In this document: piece by piece, positions 36,291 through 48,110 of the stretch
Position numbering within the stretch: position 1 is the stretch's first letter
Layout of the letters: the number at the start of each line of letters is the position of its first letter
From: Druceiella hillmani
Lineage: Eukaryota; Arthropoda; Insecta; Lepidoptera; Hepialidae
Assembly (NCBI GenBank): GCA_039881145.1
Contig: JAYKKI010000037.1
Coordinates: forward strand, 11,607,501-11,671,500
DNA: 64,000 nucleotides
Direction of reading: 5' to 3'
Translations under genes and position numbers: made by a program
The notes under the pieces: generated by a model
Database searches by the model: none
What the model saw: the letters and a program-made list of their open reading frames with translations, nothing else
Told to the model about the DNA's origin: nothing

Positions 36291-38908
36291 TGAAAAGAAA
36301 GGACCTCCTCAGACATGTAAATACGTCGGCGAAAAAATTTCAGTTCTTTACCAAAAAAAGTAGTGACTAGCAAAAAATTAAATTTAAGTAATAATCAATT
36401 TTACATAAACAATGGTTTAAGTGGAGTAACGAAAATACTTTGCACCGTGATATTTTATTTTGATACACGTATAACTTAAAATACACTGAAGCTAAATTCT
36501 AAACCATCCTAAAGAAAGTTTGTCATCATCCAATTAGCAGAAACAAATATTTCTTGATGGTCGAAATATTTATTTCAAATCACAGCTCGAACGAAACTAA
36601 TAAAACTTTACTTACTGAGCCAATTATTGAAACAAATTATCTGCCTTAGAAAATTCACCAACGATTATTCAGATTTTTATAAAAATTATAAGCTTGGGCA
36701 TAATTTGATTTTCTTTGAAACGACAAATCTTTACTCAAGAACGCTTCAACATCGCTTATTGGCATGATCGATTTAAATACGATAATCTTAAAGTATATTT
36801 CTAAGATATAGAATTCTTCAAAGCGTGAGCTATCGGTTTTTGAAATCTGCTATCGTCCCATATTATAGAGTCCTTTTTCTATATTCGCCTTCAGAAGCAT
36901 TTTTTGCTGCATTTAAAAGGAGTCTTAACTCACGCTCCTTATTTTTTATTTATCATCTATATTTTATTTATGATATATTCGTTTTTAATAATAGTATTAG
37001 GGTTGCTATTAATACATCTGTCACTTTTTTCTTCTGTAATCTAATTTCCAGAAAGATATATAAAGAGCACGGCATTGGATCTTACGTTCAGCCGGTAACT
37101 GAATTTCGACGAGTAAAGGACAAGTGAAATATAGAAATTCTATAAACATCGTTAAAGGCTCAAAGCGAGCGAAGTAATGCGCATAACGATTCATTAAAAT
37201 GAATTCTCCGATCATCGGTTCTAACGGTTCGAAAAAGGAAATGTTGATCTCTCCAATAATCATCACCCGGGACGACGCACTGCATTAAGTATAGAAAAAT
37301 TATAATACTTATTGAAAGAGATCGAAGATAACCTCGCATTACCTGGCAGAGCTATTCTCATAATTTTATACCGCAATAGAAAAACGACATCATGCTTGGG
37401 GGGGGAGATAGGAAAATATTCTTTTTATCTTATACGTGAGCTAATATTGATTAACTGAAATGGTGAGTTTCTTAGTTATCATCTGAGTACAATCTGTATG
37501 AATATAAAATTTGTAGCTATGTATGTAGCTATTAGATCTAGAAAGCTAATTCTAACAGCACGTATACTAGTTGGTGGAGATTTTTATCGTTACTTAGTTT
37601 CAAGTTATATTTAGTTTACAAAAATATATTTAGACCTTCCGAAAAACAAAACAACGCTGTAATGACGAAATATAGTTGCCTCAAATTTAGCCCCGTCAAA
37701 GTTGTCACAATCAATCACGAAGAAGTGAAGATGGATGGAAATGAATTTGCCCAATTACAAATACATTCTAGTACGTATGGAAGTGACAGGACTAGAATTG
37801 TTTTTTGAAGTAAGCATTCTTTTAACAGCTGTACTACCTAACTACGTTTAGAAGTAATTAAGTCTGTTAACGAATGAGTTCCAAATAAATCAATTTGGCT
37901 AATTATAATTTCACTGGAATGGTATTTCAAAACATGGGACAGTAATCAATTAAGAAATAACAAAGATTGTTTCACAATAGATATAAGAAATAGAAATATT
38001 AATGGAAAAGGTGCCCAAATCTGAGATAAAAATATTATGTCGAGTCAAACTTGTCAGAAGAAAAAATGGAATTTGGATGGTCGACGAAAAATTCCGAGAA
38101 ACCTTCTAAATACCTACAGGTACTTGACACTCGGACCACGAGGGTTCTTTAAAACCTTACATGCGTATAAAAAATATTGGTATAAAAATTTAAATGCACA
38201 TAGTATTGCAATTTACCAAGAATATTTTCACAGTCTTATAAATATCGTGAATTTCCTAAAAACTAGGAACGAAATGAAAGTGTGTTTTCCTGTAATTATT
38301 TTATCAGATTCCAATAGATTCGTTTTTCGTGATTTTAGTTCAGTGGTTTGTTATAAAATGAGAGATTGTTTTCTAAAATAAGGAGGGTAGTTGTATTGCA
38401 CTTTTGTATATTTGGCTGCATATCTCTAAGGTTATGCCACTTATAATTCTGAAAAAAGAATTTCATTACAGTCCTTTACCCGATATTTTACACATATAAG
38501 ATATTTGAACCCATATAAGTTTTTAAACACTTTGTTTCTAAAACTTATAAAAAATTAACTACACTTTTTGTAAAACTGTCTATTATGTCAAAATTAGGTA
38601 TTACCTTTTATATATATGAGTTGGCAGATTTTGAACAGACTCAAGTTTTTGTATACTTAGGTTAAAAATGTGATGATTAATAAGAAGTTTGGAAAAGCTT
38701 ATTATATCAAATTGATGTCTTACTTAACGAGGGCAAATTATATTTAAAATTATGCCCACGTTTCACAATCATTACTTGGAAAATATACAGTGGAAAATAT
38801 ATTAATATAGTTTAACAGTGGAAAATATATTAATATAATTTATTTCCCCGTCCTTATTTGTAGACTGTATTCGGAATAGTCTTATTGAGCATAATAAAAA
38901 TCAGCAAA
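36291..38908. other. Non-coding DNA, unassigned open frames
   Basis: The frames at 36825-37127 (+), 37021-37266 (-) and 38037-38381 (+, 114 codons) show no recognisable domain. Positions 37130-37280 are slightly GC-richer and could be a conserved element. The 38037 frame contains CACGAGGGTTC, a word seen in dispersed repeats, so it is probably a repeat remnant. An 8-bp G run lies at about 37399. Confidence 0.4.
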
Positions 38909-38960
38909 CTCTCTCTCTCTCTTTCTCTCTCCTCTTATATCTCTTTCCTTCCCTCTGACA
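38909..38960. repeat. (CT)n-rich simple sequence
   Basis: Imperfect CTCTCT/TTCC tract. Confidence 0.85.
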
Positions 38961-41900
38961 CTACGTATTAGAAAAGGCATTTTCGTAGTGAACACACCTT
39001 CATCGGTTTTTTTTGACAATTATGCGATTTTATATTAATCAAAAGACCTTCAAAAATTTTCAAAATTAAGTCATTCTCAGGAGCAATGATTTCATCAATA
39101 TTATTCTCCATATTTTACAATATGTTCTTTTTTTTAAATTCAATTTTCTACACACATACACTCATATGCGTACGTAGAGTTAGATGTAAATATAGCTTTA
39201 GTTCATAGACGGACTAAACTAATATAATACTATAGTTTCGAAACGCCGAGGTTGAAGCCATATTACACAAATAATACATGTGCGAAAAGAACTTTAAAAA
39301 TACCACGGCCGTTATTTAAAAAAAACACTCCATCACTTATCCGCCAAAATAAAAAAGCTTTACTTCAATTTTAAGACTATAGTATGATTTCTTGCTGTTC
39401 TTTGCTGGCTTTTATGCTGGAACAATGATGAAGCAAAAAATAATGAAATTTCTTTCACCACATTTTCTTCGCACATCAAAGTATCTAAGTCCGGAGTAGA
39501 TTTTTGAATACTTTAGATGCAAAATATTTATTCACCATACACTTTTTTTTAATATCACTTTTCCTTTACATTATAAACAGTACAGGTAATGAAAAAAGTT
39601 GCATCGTATCATTATTTTTTTGTTAATTTGCATAGGATTGGTAAAGACTGTAGATTAATATAAATATTCCATTATTAAATTGTTTTTAACATTTAACTGT
39701 TTATGAATATAACTCTAACTTTTTGTTTTGTTCCTGTTAATTCTAATAATACATTATATACGTGAATTATACACAAACGTATTATATACAGACGTATGTA
39801 TATACATGAACTCGACTATATATGATTTAAATGCATAAACATTGATAATATTTGATAGTTTCCATGGACGTAGGTCGCGTATTCGTAGATATTATATTTG
39901 CATGTTGAACACTTAGTTTGTTAATTCAAGTTTCATTACTCGTTTATAAGTAATAATTTCTTAACAACTAAAATTCTGTACAATTGTTTTTTCTTCTGGT
40001 GTACCAAGCTTATACATAAATTAGAACCGTCAGCATTTCGTTAATGAAATACTTTTCGTATGAAAGAAAATGATGATTCAAACCAATACGCTCACTTATT
40101 TTCTGAACTTAACCAGGTACCGAAATATATAAAAATTTTGAGCTTGCACAAATACAAAGTCAATATTTCATTCATATTTATAAAGAATTGGATGTAATAA
40201 TTAAAATGTGAAGAAGTTATAATCAATAATAACAAATTCAGATACGTTTGAAGTCAAGTGTGAAACATTCGTTTGATTTCTCTTTTTTTACTTACTCCCT
40301 AAAAAGTATTAACGCTGGTACTGTATTAGAGAATAGTTAAGTCCCGATTGAATGACGATACGCTACAGCTGTTAGTATGACGAGATTATGGTTGTTTAAC
40401 CTTTCTTATCTCAGTGTCAAATGGTGAATATAGACTAGTGAAGGAGACCGACAAACGCCCATAGAGTGATGAAACCAAGTGTTACAATACTAAAAATACA
40501 ATCTTTAATAAAGAAAATTAAAAAAATTTACTAACAGTTTTATTTTAATCATAAATAAGACAAATGATAAATATTGTATTTTTTATGGAAAAACAGGTTA
40601 TTTTCATAATATTTAATTTGGCAACGCTATTCGTACGGAACTTTGTAAACCAAGAAGTTAAAAAAAGATTATTTTATCTTTATATCCTTAATATATAAAT
40701 GCAATATACTTATTCTTGAAAATCACATGCTCGGCATAGTAGTAAAAAAAAACACGTAAAACTCAAAAGTAGCAAAAAAGACATATATTTTGACAACAAC
40801 AAAAGGGATGTCAGTGTCAGTTAACAGTTTGCTTTTTATTGATTTCAGAAAAAAAAACAATTTGTATTAATTTTTTTTTTTGCAATCGTATCTTTATTAT
40901 TATTGTTACTTTTATTTCTTTACTTACGTACGCATTTATTACCTTTCTTTTTTCATTTTAGGGCTACAATTTTATTTTATTTTTTTTTGTTCTTTCCTGA
41001 CTGTGAATAGCTACTTTTTTGCCTTTTGTATATTATAAGAAACCAGATTTTTTGAAAATTATTTCTACTTCTGTAACGCAAGGCCCAAATTCACATATTT
41101 CCTCTCTTCTGATCGGATTATCAATTTTTCATTTGAAAATTTCGCTTGCTTCCAATTAGTAGCAAATAATCTATTCTATAGTTACAACGTTCATACATTC
41201 ACACTAAACATTGGCGTGACTGTCTGCTATTTTCCCTAGATATTAATGCTGTCAATTTTTCTCAATGTAAAAAAACAATTTTAGCAATCGACGAGACGTT
41301 TCGGTTCAAGTGCCGGGTGCGCGCGCAGCTAATTAATAAATCAGTCGTTCGCGAACTTGTTGCTCGCCAGACGGGTGACTGATGATGATGGATGGACTGC
41401 TTGGGGGAAATCGGAGAATCGATTCTCAGCGTCGCACATCGGCATTCGCTTGAAAAATTATTCGTAATTTTGTTGGGACCAACTCAAGTTTATATATGAC
41501 GAATAAATCAAAAAAGTGGATCGTGTCAGCCAGACCATTTATTCGAATAAATAACCTGATCGTTTTAGGTAGATGAAAACTACAAATGTATTATGTGATA
41601 GGAAACCATGGATAGTAAATTATAATATATCAATGGGTGATTTTTTGTCAATAAATATATGATGCTAAATTGCATTACGCTACAGCAACCATTGTAAACA
41701 AAAAGTGGTTAACTACATAGAGAAGATTATTTAAGTATCCGTACCAATTTCTATCTTATGTAAGTTTATTACGATATGTATCAAATTTAAATAACTGCCC
41801 TATAAAATAATCGTATGCACAACATATGTTGTCACATGTTATTCATACACTAAATCGTCTTTCACATAAAATGTTGTGAACCTCGCTTTCTTTTGGATTT

Positions 41901-42283
41901 CTCTTATATGCCCAAAATGTAAATTTCTACAACAAAACACCATTTCACTTTTTACTGTAGCATATTACCAATATCGGCGTTCTAGACTGGTCTTAGATAT
42001 TTTTCGGTTTTAATTGCTTTTTAAGTTATACTATCCATTAGAATGAATTAAATTTATACAAAATTAATTATAATAGTATAGATATAAAATCAGTTTAATA
42101 TAATGTACAATCAGCCGCAATATATGTTAAGAGGCATCTATAATTTACTTTTACTGAGAAATAATGTATTCTACATGCCACCTATATTTATAAGAGTTTG
42201 ACTTACGTTTAGAATATTATCGCAACATTTTATTTAACATATTTAAAAAGATATGATAGTAGAAAATTTGTAATCTAATTATA
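38961..42283. other. AT-rich DNA with a CpG-rich island at 41285-41455
   Basis: The island holds GGGTGCGCGCGCAGCTAATTAA and the perfect palindrome GAGAATCGATTCTC (41414-41427). It is CpG-dense without an open frame, so a regulatory element is likely. The remaining sequence is featureless and AT-rich with many T and A runs. Confidence 0.45.
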
Positions 42284-43090
42284 TTTAGGGTTCCGTATCT
42301 CAAAAGGATAAAAAGAACCTTATAAGATCACTTCGTTGTCCACCTGCCTGTCTGTCCTTTTCTCAAGAATGTGTGGAGATATCAAGTTAAAATTACACTA
42401 CTTAGGCTTACGGTCCTTTGTCAAAGCAATAAAAAAACCTTAAAATATGGCCATTTATACCACATGTTTAGCACGTGCAAGTAAATCGAAACCTATAGAG
42501 TACTTCCCGTTAACATAGAGTCCTGAAATTTGGTAAGAATGATGTAATTAGAAATTACCAAAAATCGGTAATTTCTAATTATACGACATAAAAAATATTT
42601 TTTTGTAACTATGTGCCTGTGAAAAATATAGTAGGCAATATGTTTTTGTTCCGACTATTTATATAAAATATTTTAACACTCGTAAATAAATCAAAACCTA
42701 TATGGTACTTCCTGTTGATCTAGAATCATGAAATTTGACAAGAAGCAAAGGATCAAAGTCTTACAACATAAGTTAAGAAAAAAATCGAAATTCTTAATTT
42801 ATATTTATCTCACATAAAAAATATTTTCTTTAAATAATGCCTGTGAAAAATATAGAAGGCAAAACATTTTTGTTCTAAAAAATTGAAATTTTGTAAATAG
42901 TTTAATAAGAATATTATGTACCATTAAATGTTTACAAATTCCTAAATGTTTACCGAATTTTTTTAGATCTTAATATTGATATAGGTTGCCTGAAATTATT
43001 GAACCGTTTTCCAAATTTTACTACGAGGATGGCAAAGCAAATTTTTAAAACTGGCCATTTGTAATAAAACGTTAATTAAAGTAATAACTC
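42284..43090 (+). repeat. Dispersed repeat, copy 3, with internal tandem duplication
   Basis: It begins AGGGTTCCGTATCTCAAAAG, then CTGCCTGTCTGTCC, the same family type as 10.6 kb. Downstream, two related units about 205 bp apart begin AAATCGAAACCTATAG (42483) and AAATCAAAACCTATAT (about 42688). Each runs through TACTTCC.GTT, ATGAAATTTG and GCCTGTGAAAAATATAG. A perfect 15-bp hairpin TAATTAGAAATTACC / inverse with a 7-nt loop lies at 42545-42581. The composition matches a repeat widespread in Lepidoptera. Confidence 0.6.
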
Positions 43091-43229
43091 ATAAACCACT
43101 ATGAAATGCTCATTGCAGGATATATTGCAGAGGTCAAATATTCAGAAAATTAAAATAATAATCAAACTAAAACACAATCTAAACAATGCCCCGTATATAC
43201 ACATTGAACTTTAAATATAGTCTATATAA

Positions 43230-43470
43230 ACATAGCATTGTTGTTACACAACACGTCACCCTTATAGCTATAGATATACTGCAATTATAAATGTAGGTGA
43301 CGCGAACTCACAAGACGTTATCCATCCAAAAAGCGTTCAACTCGCACATCATTCAGTCAGATATACACAACGTGTTGGTGTTTACATACAGCGGCCTCTA
43401 TACACGTATACAACGTGTATAGAGGCCGCTGCAAGTGCGCCAGTCTGGTGCCAGAGCAGTAGGTGATGTA

Positions 43471-43520
<50 letters not shown>

Positions 43521-43650
43521 TGCTGGTCAAGCGCAACACGTCATACTCATAGCTACATATATACAGTAACATTAGCATGTCGGTGACGCGAACCTATAAA
43601 ATTTCCCCTTACAAAAAATTGCTCAACGGGCCTAAAGAAGTTTTCACTTC
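43230..43650 (+). repeat. Duplicated repeat segment with perfect hairpin and (TA)n
   Basis: CAACACGTCACCCTTATAGC...GTAGGTGACGCGAACTC (about 43251-43315) recurs as CAACACGTCATACTCATAGC...GTCGGTGACGCGAACCT (about 43531-43597). Between the copies is a perfect 19-bp-arm hairpin: CAGCGGCCTCTATACACGT at 43389-43407, loop ATACA, inverse arm 43413-43431. A (TA)n array lies at 43480-43517. The end AAAATTTCCCCTTACAAAA with CTCAACGGGCCTAAAGAAG is a word set I associate with lepidopteran repeats. Confidence 0.65.
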
Positions 43651-45471
43651 AAAAATGATGATGATTATTATGAAATGATTGTTCGAAAAAATAAAAGAGC
43701 CGCAGACTGGTATACAAATGTTTTCCTGTAGTTTTGGGAAAAGTTTGAGACAACGCCTCTGCACATTAAGCAGGATGAACGACCAAAATTTTTAACTATG
43801 TCGGATGTAGAATAGGATTGTGGGTCATCCGGTATATAGTCACGACCTCGCACCGTACGATTTCTATTCATAGCCAAGAATAAAAGGTAAACTGCAAGGA
43901 ATACGATTCCCGAACGCCGTAGGAGCGTCGGCTGCCTTTGAAAAGGCCGTGGAAGAGATGTCCAAGAAAGAATACGCCAATTACTTCTCTCGGCGATACA
44001 GTCGAATGAAACGGCATATAAAATATTATGGAGACTAAAAAAAAATAATAAATAAATTGCAAACTCGATAGTTGCTTCCATATGATATTTAAAAAAAATT
44101 AATTATGATCTCTCGTAAACACATTAATTGACATCTATACGAACTGAGCCGAGTTATATACTAGTAAAAACTAAGTAATAGTTATATAATATTATATATA
44201 TAGTACCATCTTCGTAAAAGTAATAATGAGCTAAGTTGTCAACCTATTGTATTTTATAAAGTTTCTACGATTTATGTACTTTTTTTTATATTCTTATGAG
44301 GCGGAAATTTCTGTTAAATTATGGTCCGTTGAGTCAGATACGGCTATACCAATTTAAATCAGATAAGCTTAATGCAATTGTAAGTAACATCGTCTATTGA
44401 GTTGTAAATTGTTCACATAAAAAATAAGAATACATAAAAAATAAGATGTTTGGAAACAAAATTCTCCGAACTTCTCGGATTATGAGAAGATATTCACGTC
44501 GCATTATTTCGTAGATGATACTTGCCTTTGCTCCAAAAGCCTTCGCGTGTTCATTCGTGAATAAAAGATGATGAGTATACTTTTTAGATTTCTATCCTTC
44601 GTAGAAACTTTAAATTCGACGCAGAGGTAAAGCATATTGACCCGTATATATTTCAGTAATTTAATCTCAAAAACAACTAAATATAATTTTAGAGTGGTGA
44701 ATGAAGTTTAGCAAATGAAGTTAAAAAACCTTGTTTTTTAAATTTGCATATTTTTTGTAAAATTAGTTAAAAGGGGAAGTTAGAAATATTTAAAAACTTT
44801 TTTCACAAATGTTTGTAGAGATATAATAGAAACAAAGAGCGTTAATAGAAGTAGACATAAAGTTTACCGGAAACAATGATCCTAAGTCTTAGAGCAAGAA
44901 GTCCAATTCTCATAATTTTCGAAAAGTATCTTTGCGGTTCTGAAAGATATACTATGTAATATGTTTACGCGGTGAAAAATAATATTGATATTGGTAAACC
45001 CCAATATCAATATTCTTTTTCTGCTCGTATTTAACAAGTTTTTACTTCATCAATCAAAAGCGTTTTTACAGCAATTTGTAAGTATGTATTTTCGTACGTA
45101 TATGCTTATCTACAGGCTCTTTTGAAAGTTTATATAATGTAAACCAAACTTCCGTTTGACTTCGAACTTTTTTTTCATAGTATTTGATGGCACGTACTCA
45201 ACATTTCTTTGTAAATTCTTCTTGACGCGAAATATGCAATTTTTAAATTGTATTAAACATTTTCTACTGCTACTTTTTTTTGATACAGTACGTAAATTAA
45301 ATAAAGAGCTCAACTTCAATCTGTAATATTGCATCATGTGTAGATTGCAATATTTTTCTTTAAATCATATTTTTCTTTAAATCATACCACTTTTTTCTGA
45401 AATTTAAAAATTTTCATAAGTATACTTATTACTTTTATTTCGACAATTATAAGAGATGTGGCAATATTTCA
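43651..45471. other. Non-coding DNA; unassigned frames at 43668-44081
   Basis: The minus frame at 43668-44081 (137 codons) overlaps GC-richer sequence. On the plus strand the same DNA reads AFEKAVEEMSKKEYANYFSR, which is not recognised either. It may be a retroelement scrap. A hairpin AATATTGATATTGG / CCAATATCAATATT is at 44981-45014. Nothing else was recognised. Confidence 0.4.
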
Positions 45472-45576
45472 TTATTTCCTTTCTTACCGAACAATGGTAA
45501 GAAAGGAAATAATAAATAAAGCGATGCATACGAAAAGGATAATTTTTCAAATTATCCTTTTCGTATGCATCGCTTT
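45472..45576. repeat. Two adjacent perfect hairpins (16 and 28 bp arms)
   Basis: Hairpin 1: TTATTTCCTTTCTTAC (45472-45487), 9-nt loop, exact inverse at 45497-45512. Hairpin 2: a 28-bp arm at 45518-45545, containing AGCGATGCATACGAAAAGG, a 3-nt loop TTC, and the exact inverse at 45549-45576. They are separated by 5 bp. Neither lies in a recognised transposon. Perfect pairing with tiny loops suggests recent origin (template switching) or maintained structure. Confidence 0.97.
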
Positions 45577-45978
45577 ACAAAAAAAGTTTAAAAAGAAAGA
45601 AACTGATTAAAGAATTCAATTTCAAAGTAAAACTTGTTTACAATTCATAAATTAAAATGATCGCTATTTTAAAATCTTTAACATTCCTTCATAATCAACC
45701 GAAATATTTAAGATTTTAAAAAATACTATCATCGAATTCTAAAATAAACTTATCTGAATAAACTTATCTAATACGATATTTTTTTTTCATTTGCCATTTA
45801 GAAAAAATATTATTTGCTTCTTATTTTAATTATATATTATTATAATATTATTTGCAAATTCAAGATGAAACTTCGTGGATAATTTATAAATTAATATGGC
45901 AACCCTTAAAAAGTTCTACGATCAATCAGAACGTTTAAATGCTTTTGAAGAGATAGTCGAAATGTCAGTTTATTTGTA
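45577..45978. other. AT-rich non-coding DNA, nothing recognised
   Basis: No exon or terminal repeat. TAATATGGCAACCCTTAAAA just before the transposase fragment could be part of its original leader. Confidence 0.45.
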
Positions 45979-46014
45979 TTGAATGCGTGTCACTGTTTTA
46001 GTGGAGTTAGCGGT

Positions 46015-46461
46015 ATGTCGTTTTTTAGTACCAACAAACGTTTGGACATAATATTAATATATACCGAATGCCATTATAATACTGTTGAAGCCTGTAAAAT
46101 ATACGCTGAACGCTATCCGAATCGGCGTCAACCGAATAAAGGCCAAGTAATTATCAATGCCATCATGAGAATAGGTCCATCATTCCAATGGAATCAGGTG
46201 GTACTTCTCCACATTATATCGATGAATATGGGAAAAAATGTGCTAAATCATTTTAGAAAGGAGCCACATTCGGGTACTAGATGGTGTGGTAGATTATTTA
46301 ATTTAAGTAAAAATAATTGTCGTCGTCTCCAAAAATACGTTGAAGTACTGGGAAGACACTTGAAGAAAAACATTTGTAAGTATAATTACATCTTAAAACA
46401 AAATCATTTGAATTTTAATTACTGTGTAAACCTGTTTTCTATTTTTCTTTTCTTCACTTGA
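46015..46461 (+). pseudogene. DUF4817-type transposase N-terminal fragment
   Basis: The frame from ATG 46015 opens MSFFSTNKRLDIILIYTECH, then EACKIYAERYPNRRQPNKGQ. This is the helix-turn-helix (DUF4817) that starts many arthropod Tc1/mariner-superfamily transposases (pattern LIYGEC..NA..AARLYAERFPNRR.P). A later piece, LKKNICKYNYILKQNHLN, resembles the second DNA-binding segment (LKKHKYHPYKI..HQ.L). The catalytic domain is absent after the stop at 46461. An upstream in-frame ATG at 45979 is possible, but the domain begins after 46015. It is a truncated remnant, although the open frame is uninterrupted for 149 codons. Confidence 0.6.
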
Positions 46462-47879
46462 AACAATAGGCGTGGCACATTTCCAAACTGGCATTTCGCG
46501 TTATTATTATAGGATGTTAATTTACACATAATTATGATTTGATATAAATTTAAAATAAACTAAGCGACTAATTTAAAAATATAACATTTTGCCGGATTAC
46601 ACATGATTAAATGGATGAGTGGCGGAAATGGAGCCTTTTAGTTAATTTGCATACTGTATACGCTAAATAATATTTCATTACGCATTAAAATTAAATTATA
46701 TGATGCCTGTTACATTATATGTTACTGTCTTACATTATATTAATATTAAAGTCAATTTGTGCATGAACCGATTTACATTATTAAAGTTATTTTATGCAAG
46801 AACCGACTTACAATACTTTAATATTAAAGTTATTTGGTGCAAGAACCGATTTACATTACATTAACATTAAAATACTTTTTATGAAAAGAAATTTTATTGC
46901 ATTCGAAGCTGGTCAAATTGACGTACTTACCTTCCAAGTCGAAAAAGAGTCATGAACTTGATTTTGGTACATAAATAGTTTTTATTATTTTTAATTAAAA
47001 TCGATAAAGGGATCTACCCAAAACATGGATTTTACCAAGTACTCGAAATGGCTTTCCTGTTATAGCCATTGCTATTGTTATGCCATGTGACACTTCAGAG
47101 TGGTGTTTTAAATATTGGTTATATTTATTATTTTGGTGAGGCACTTTTCTCTTTATTATTTTACTTGCAATTTAGTTAGTTCATCAATATCGTTATAATT
47201 TTAAAAATTAATTTTTATTTGAAACGTTACGTAAAATAATGAAGACTAAAATGGCAACGTAACGTGTCATTCCTTAACACATTATTTCTAGAACAACTGT
47301 AAAGCCAAATAAAGTCCCTAAATGTATTTAAAATAGCGTCATTAAGAAAAATGTTCACATGAAAAACAAAAACTTACGTTTGACAGATATTATTCAATTT
47401 CTGTTACCTAGTTGACATTGAAAACCTAACTACCTGCACAATTAATGTTAAGTACTTAAAAATGTTATATAGTTGTAGTAATATAACACATGTTATGCAG
47501 GACATAAATAAAACAAATTCATGGATAATAAACAATTGTTGAAATTTCGCATATATCAAACTGTTCCTGGAATTACCCATGAGAATTCATGAAATTGATA
47601 AAAAAAGTGACGCATTTTGTTAAATATGTGAATAATTTGTTTCTATGTTTCATCAGAAGTTTATGAGATAAAGATAAAATTATAAAAAAAAAACTACACA
47701 TTACACAGAAAATAACTTTATACTATGTGTAAAAGCCAAATGACGTCCTTATTTTCCAAGTTAAATGCTTGCGACTACATCTTAGAAGCCACAGCTATCA
47801 TCCTAGAAATGTTAAAAACGTATTCATGAAAAATAACCGCCACACGTATTCCGGTCAATAAAAAGTTAGTAGCGAAGCC
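46462..47879. other. AT-rich DNA with a short minisatellite near 46765-46880
   Basis: GAACCGATTTACATTA-type units begin at about 46765, 46800 and 46843, with TTAAAGTTATTT between them. No gene was recognised in the stretch. Confidence 0.55.
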
Positions 47880-48110
47880 CTCGTCACATCACATTAGCAA
47901 GTCAGTCTCAACCCGCTACCCCTCCCGCTCGATTCGCCTCGGAATAGCTGCACCTGCCAACGAACCCTCTGCCCCTCCTTTGCAAGGCGCGCTCATAAAA
48001 AAGTGCAATCTCGCGCGTAAAATGGTTATTGATGCGCCGTGGGCGTGGCCGAGTGAAACAGCGCATCGAGCGATGCGACTAAACGTATTTACAATGTCAT
48101 ACACTCGCGT
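47880..48110. promoter_or_regulatory. GC/CpG-rich conserved-looking island
   Basis: Dense candidate binding words: TGGGCGTGGCC (KLF/Sp-like), GCGCTCATAAAAAA (posterior Hox/Caudal-like TTTATG core on the minus strand), GGTTATTGATGCGCC and CCTCCTTTGCAAGG. Two opposing open frames cross it (47916-48113 minus, 47980-48303 plus), but neither shows a domain and both are explained by locally high GC. A developmental enhancer is the preferred reading; this is inference only. Confidence 0.35.

Noticed and set aside
38037..38381. 114-codon open frame considered as a small gene
   Set aside because: No domain, AT-driven composition, and it overlaps CACGAGGGTTC, a word typical of dispersed repeats.
43668..44081. 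137-codon minus-strand open frame
   Set aside because: No domain in any frame; GC-richer sequence within a repeat-dense zone makes a chance frame or retroelement scrap more likely than a gene.
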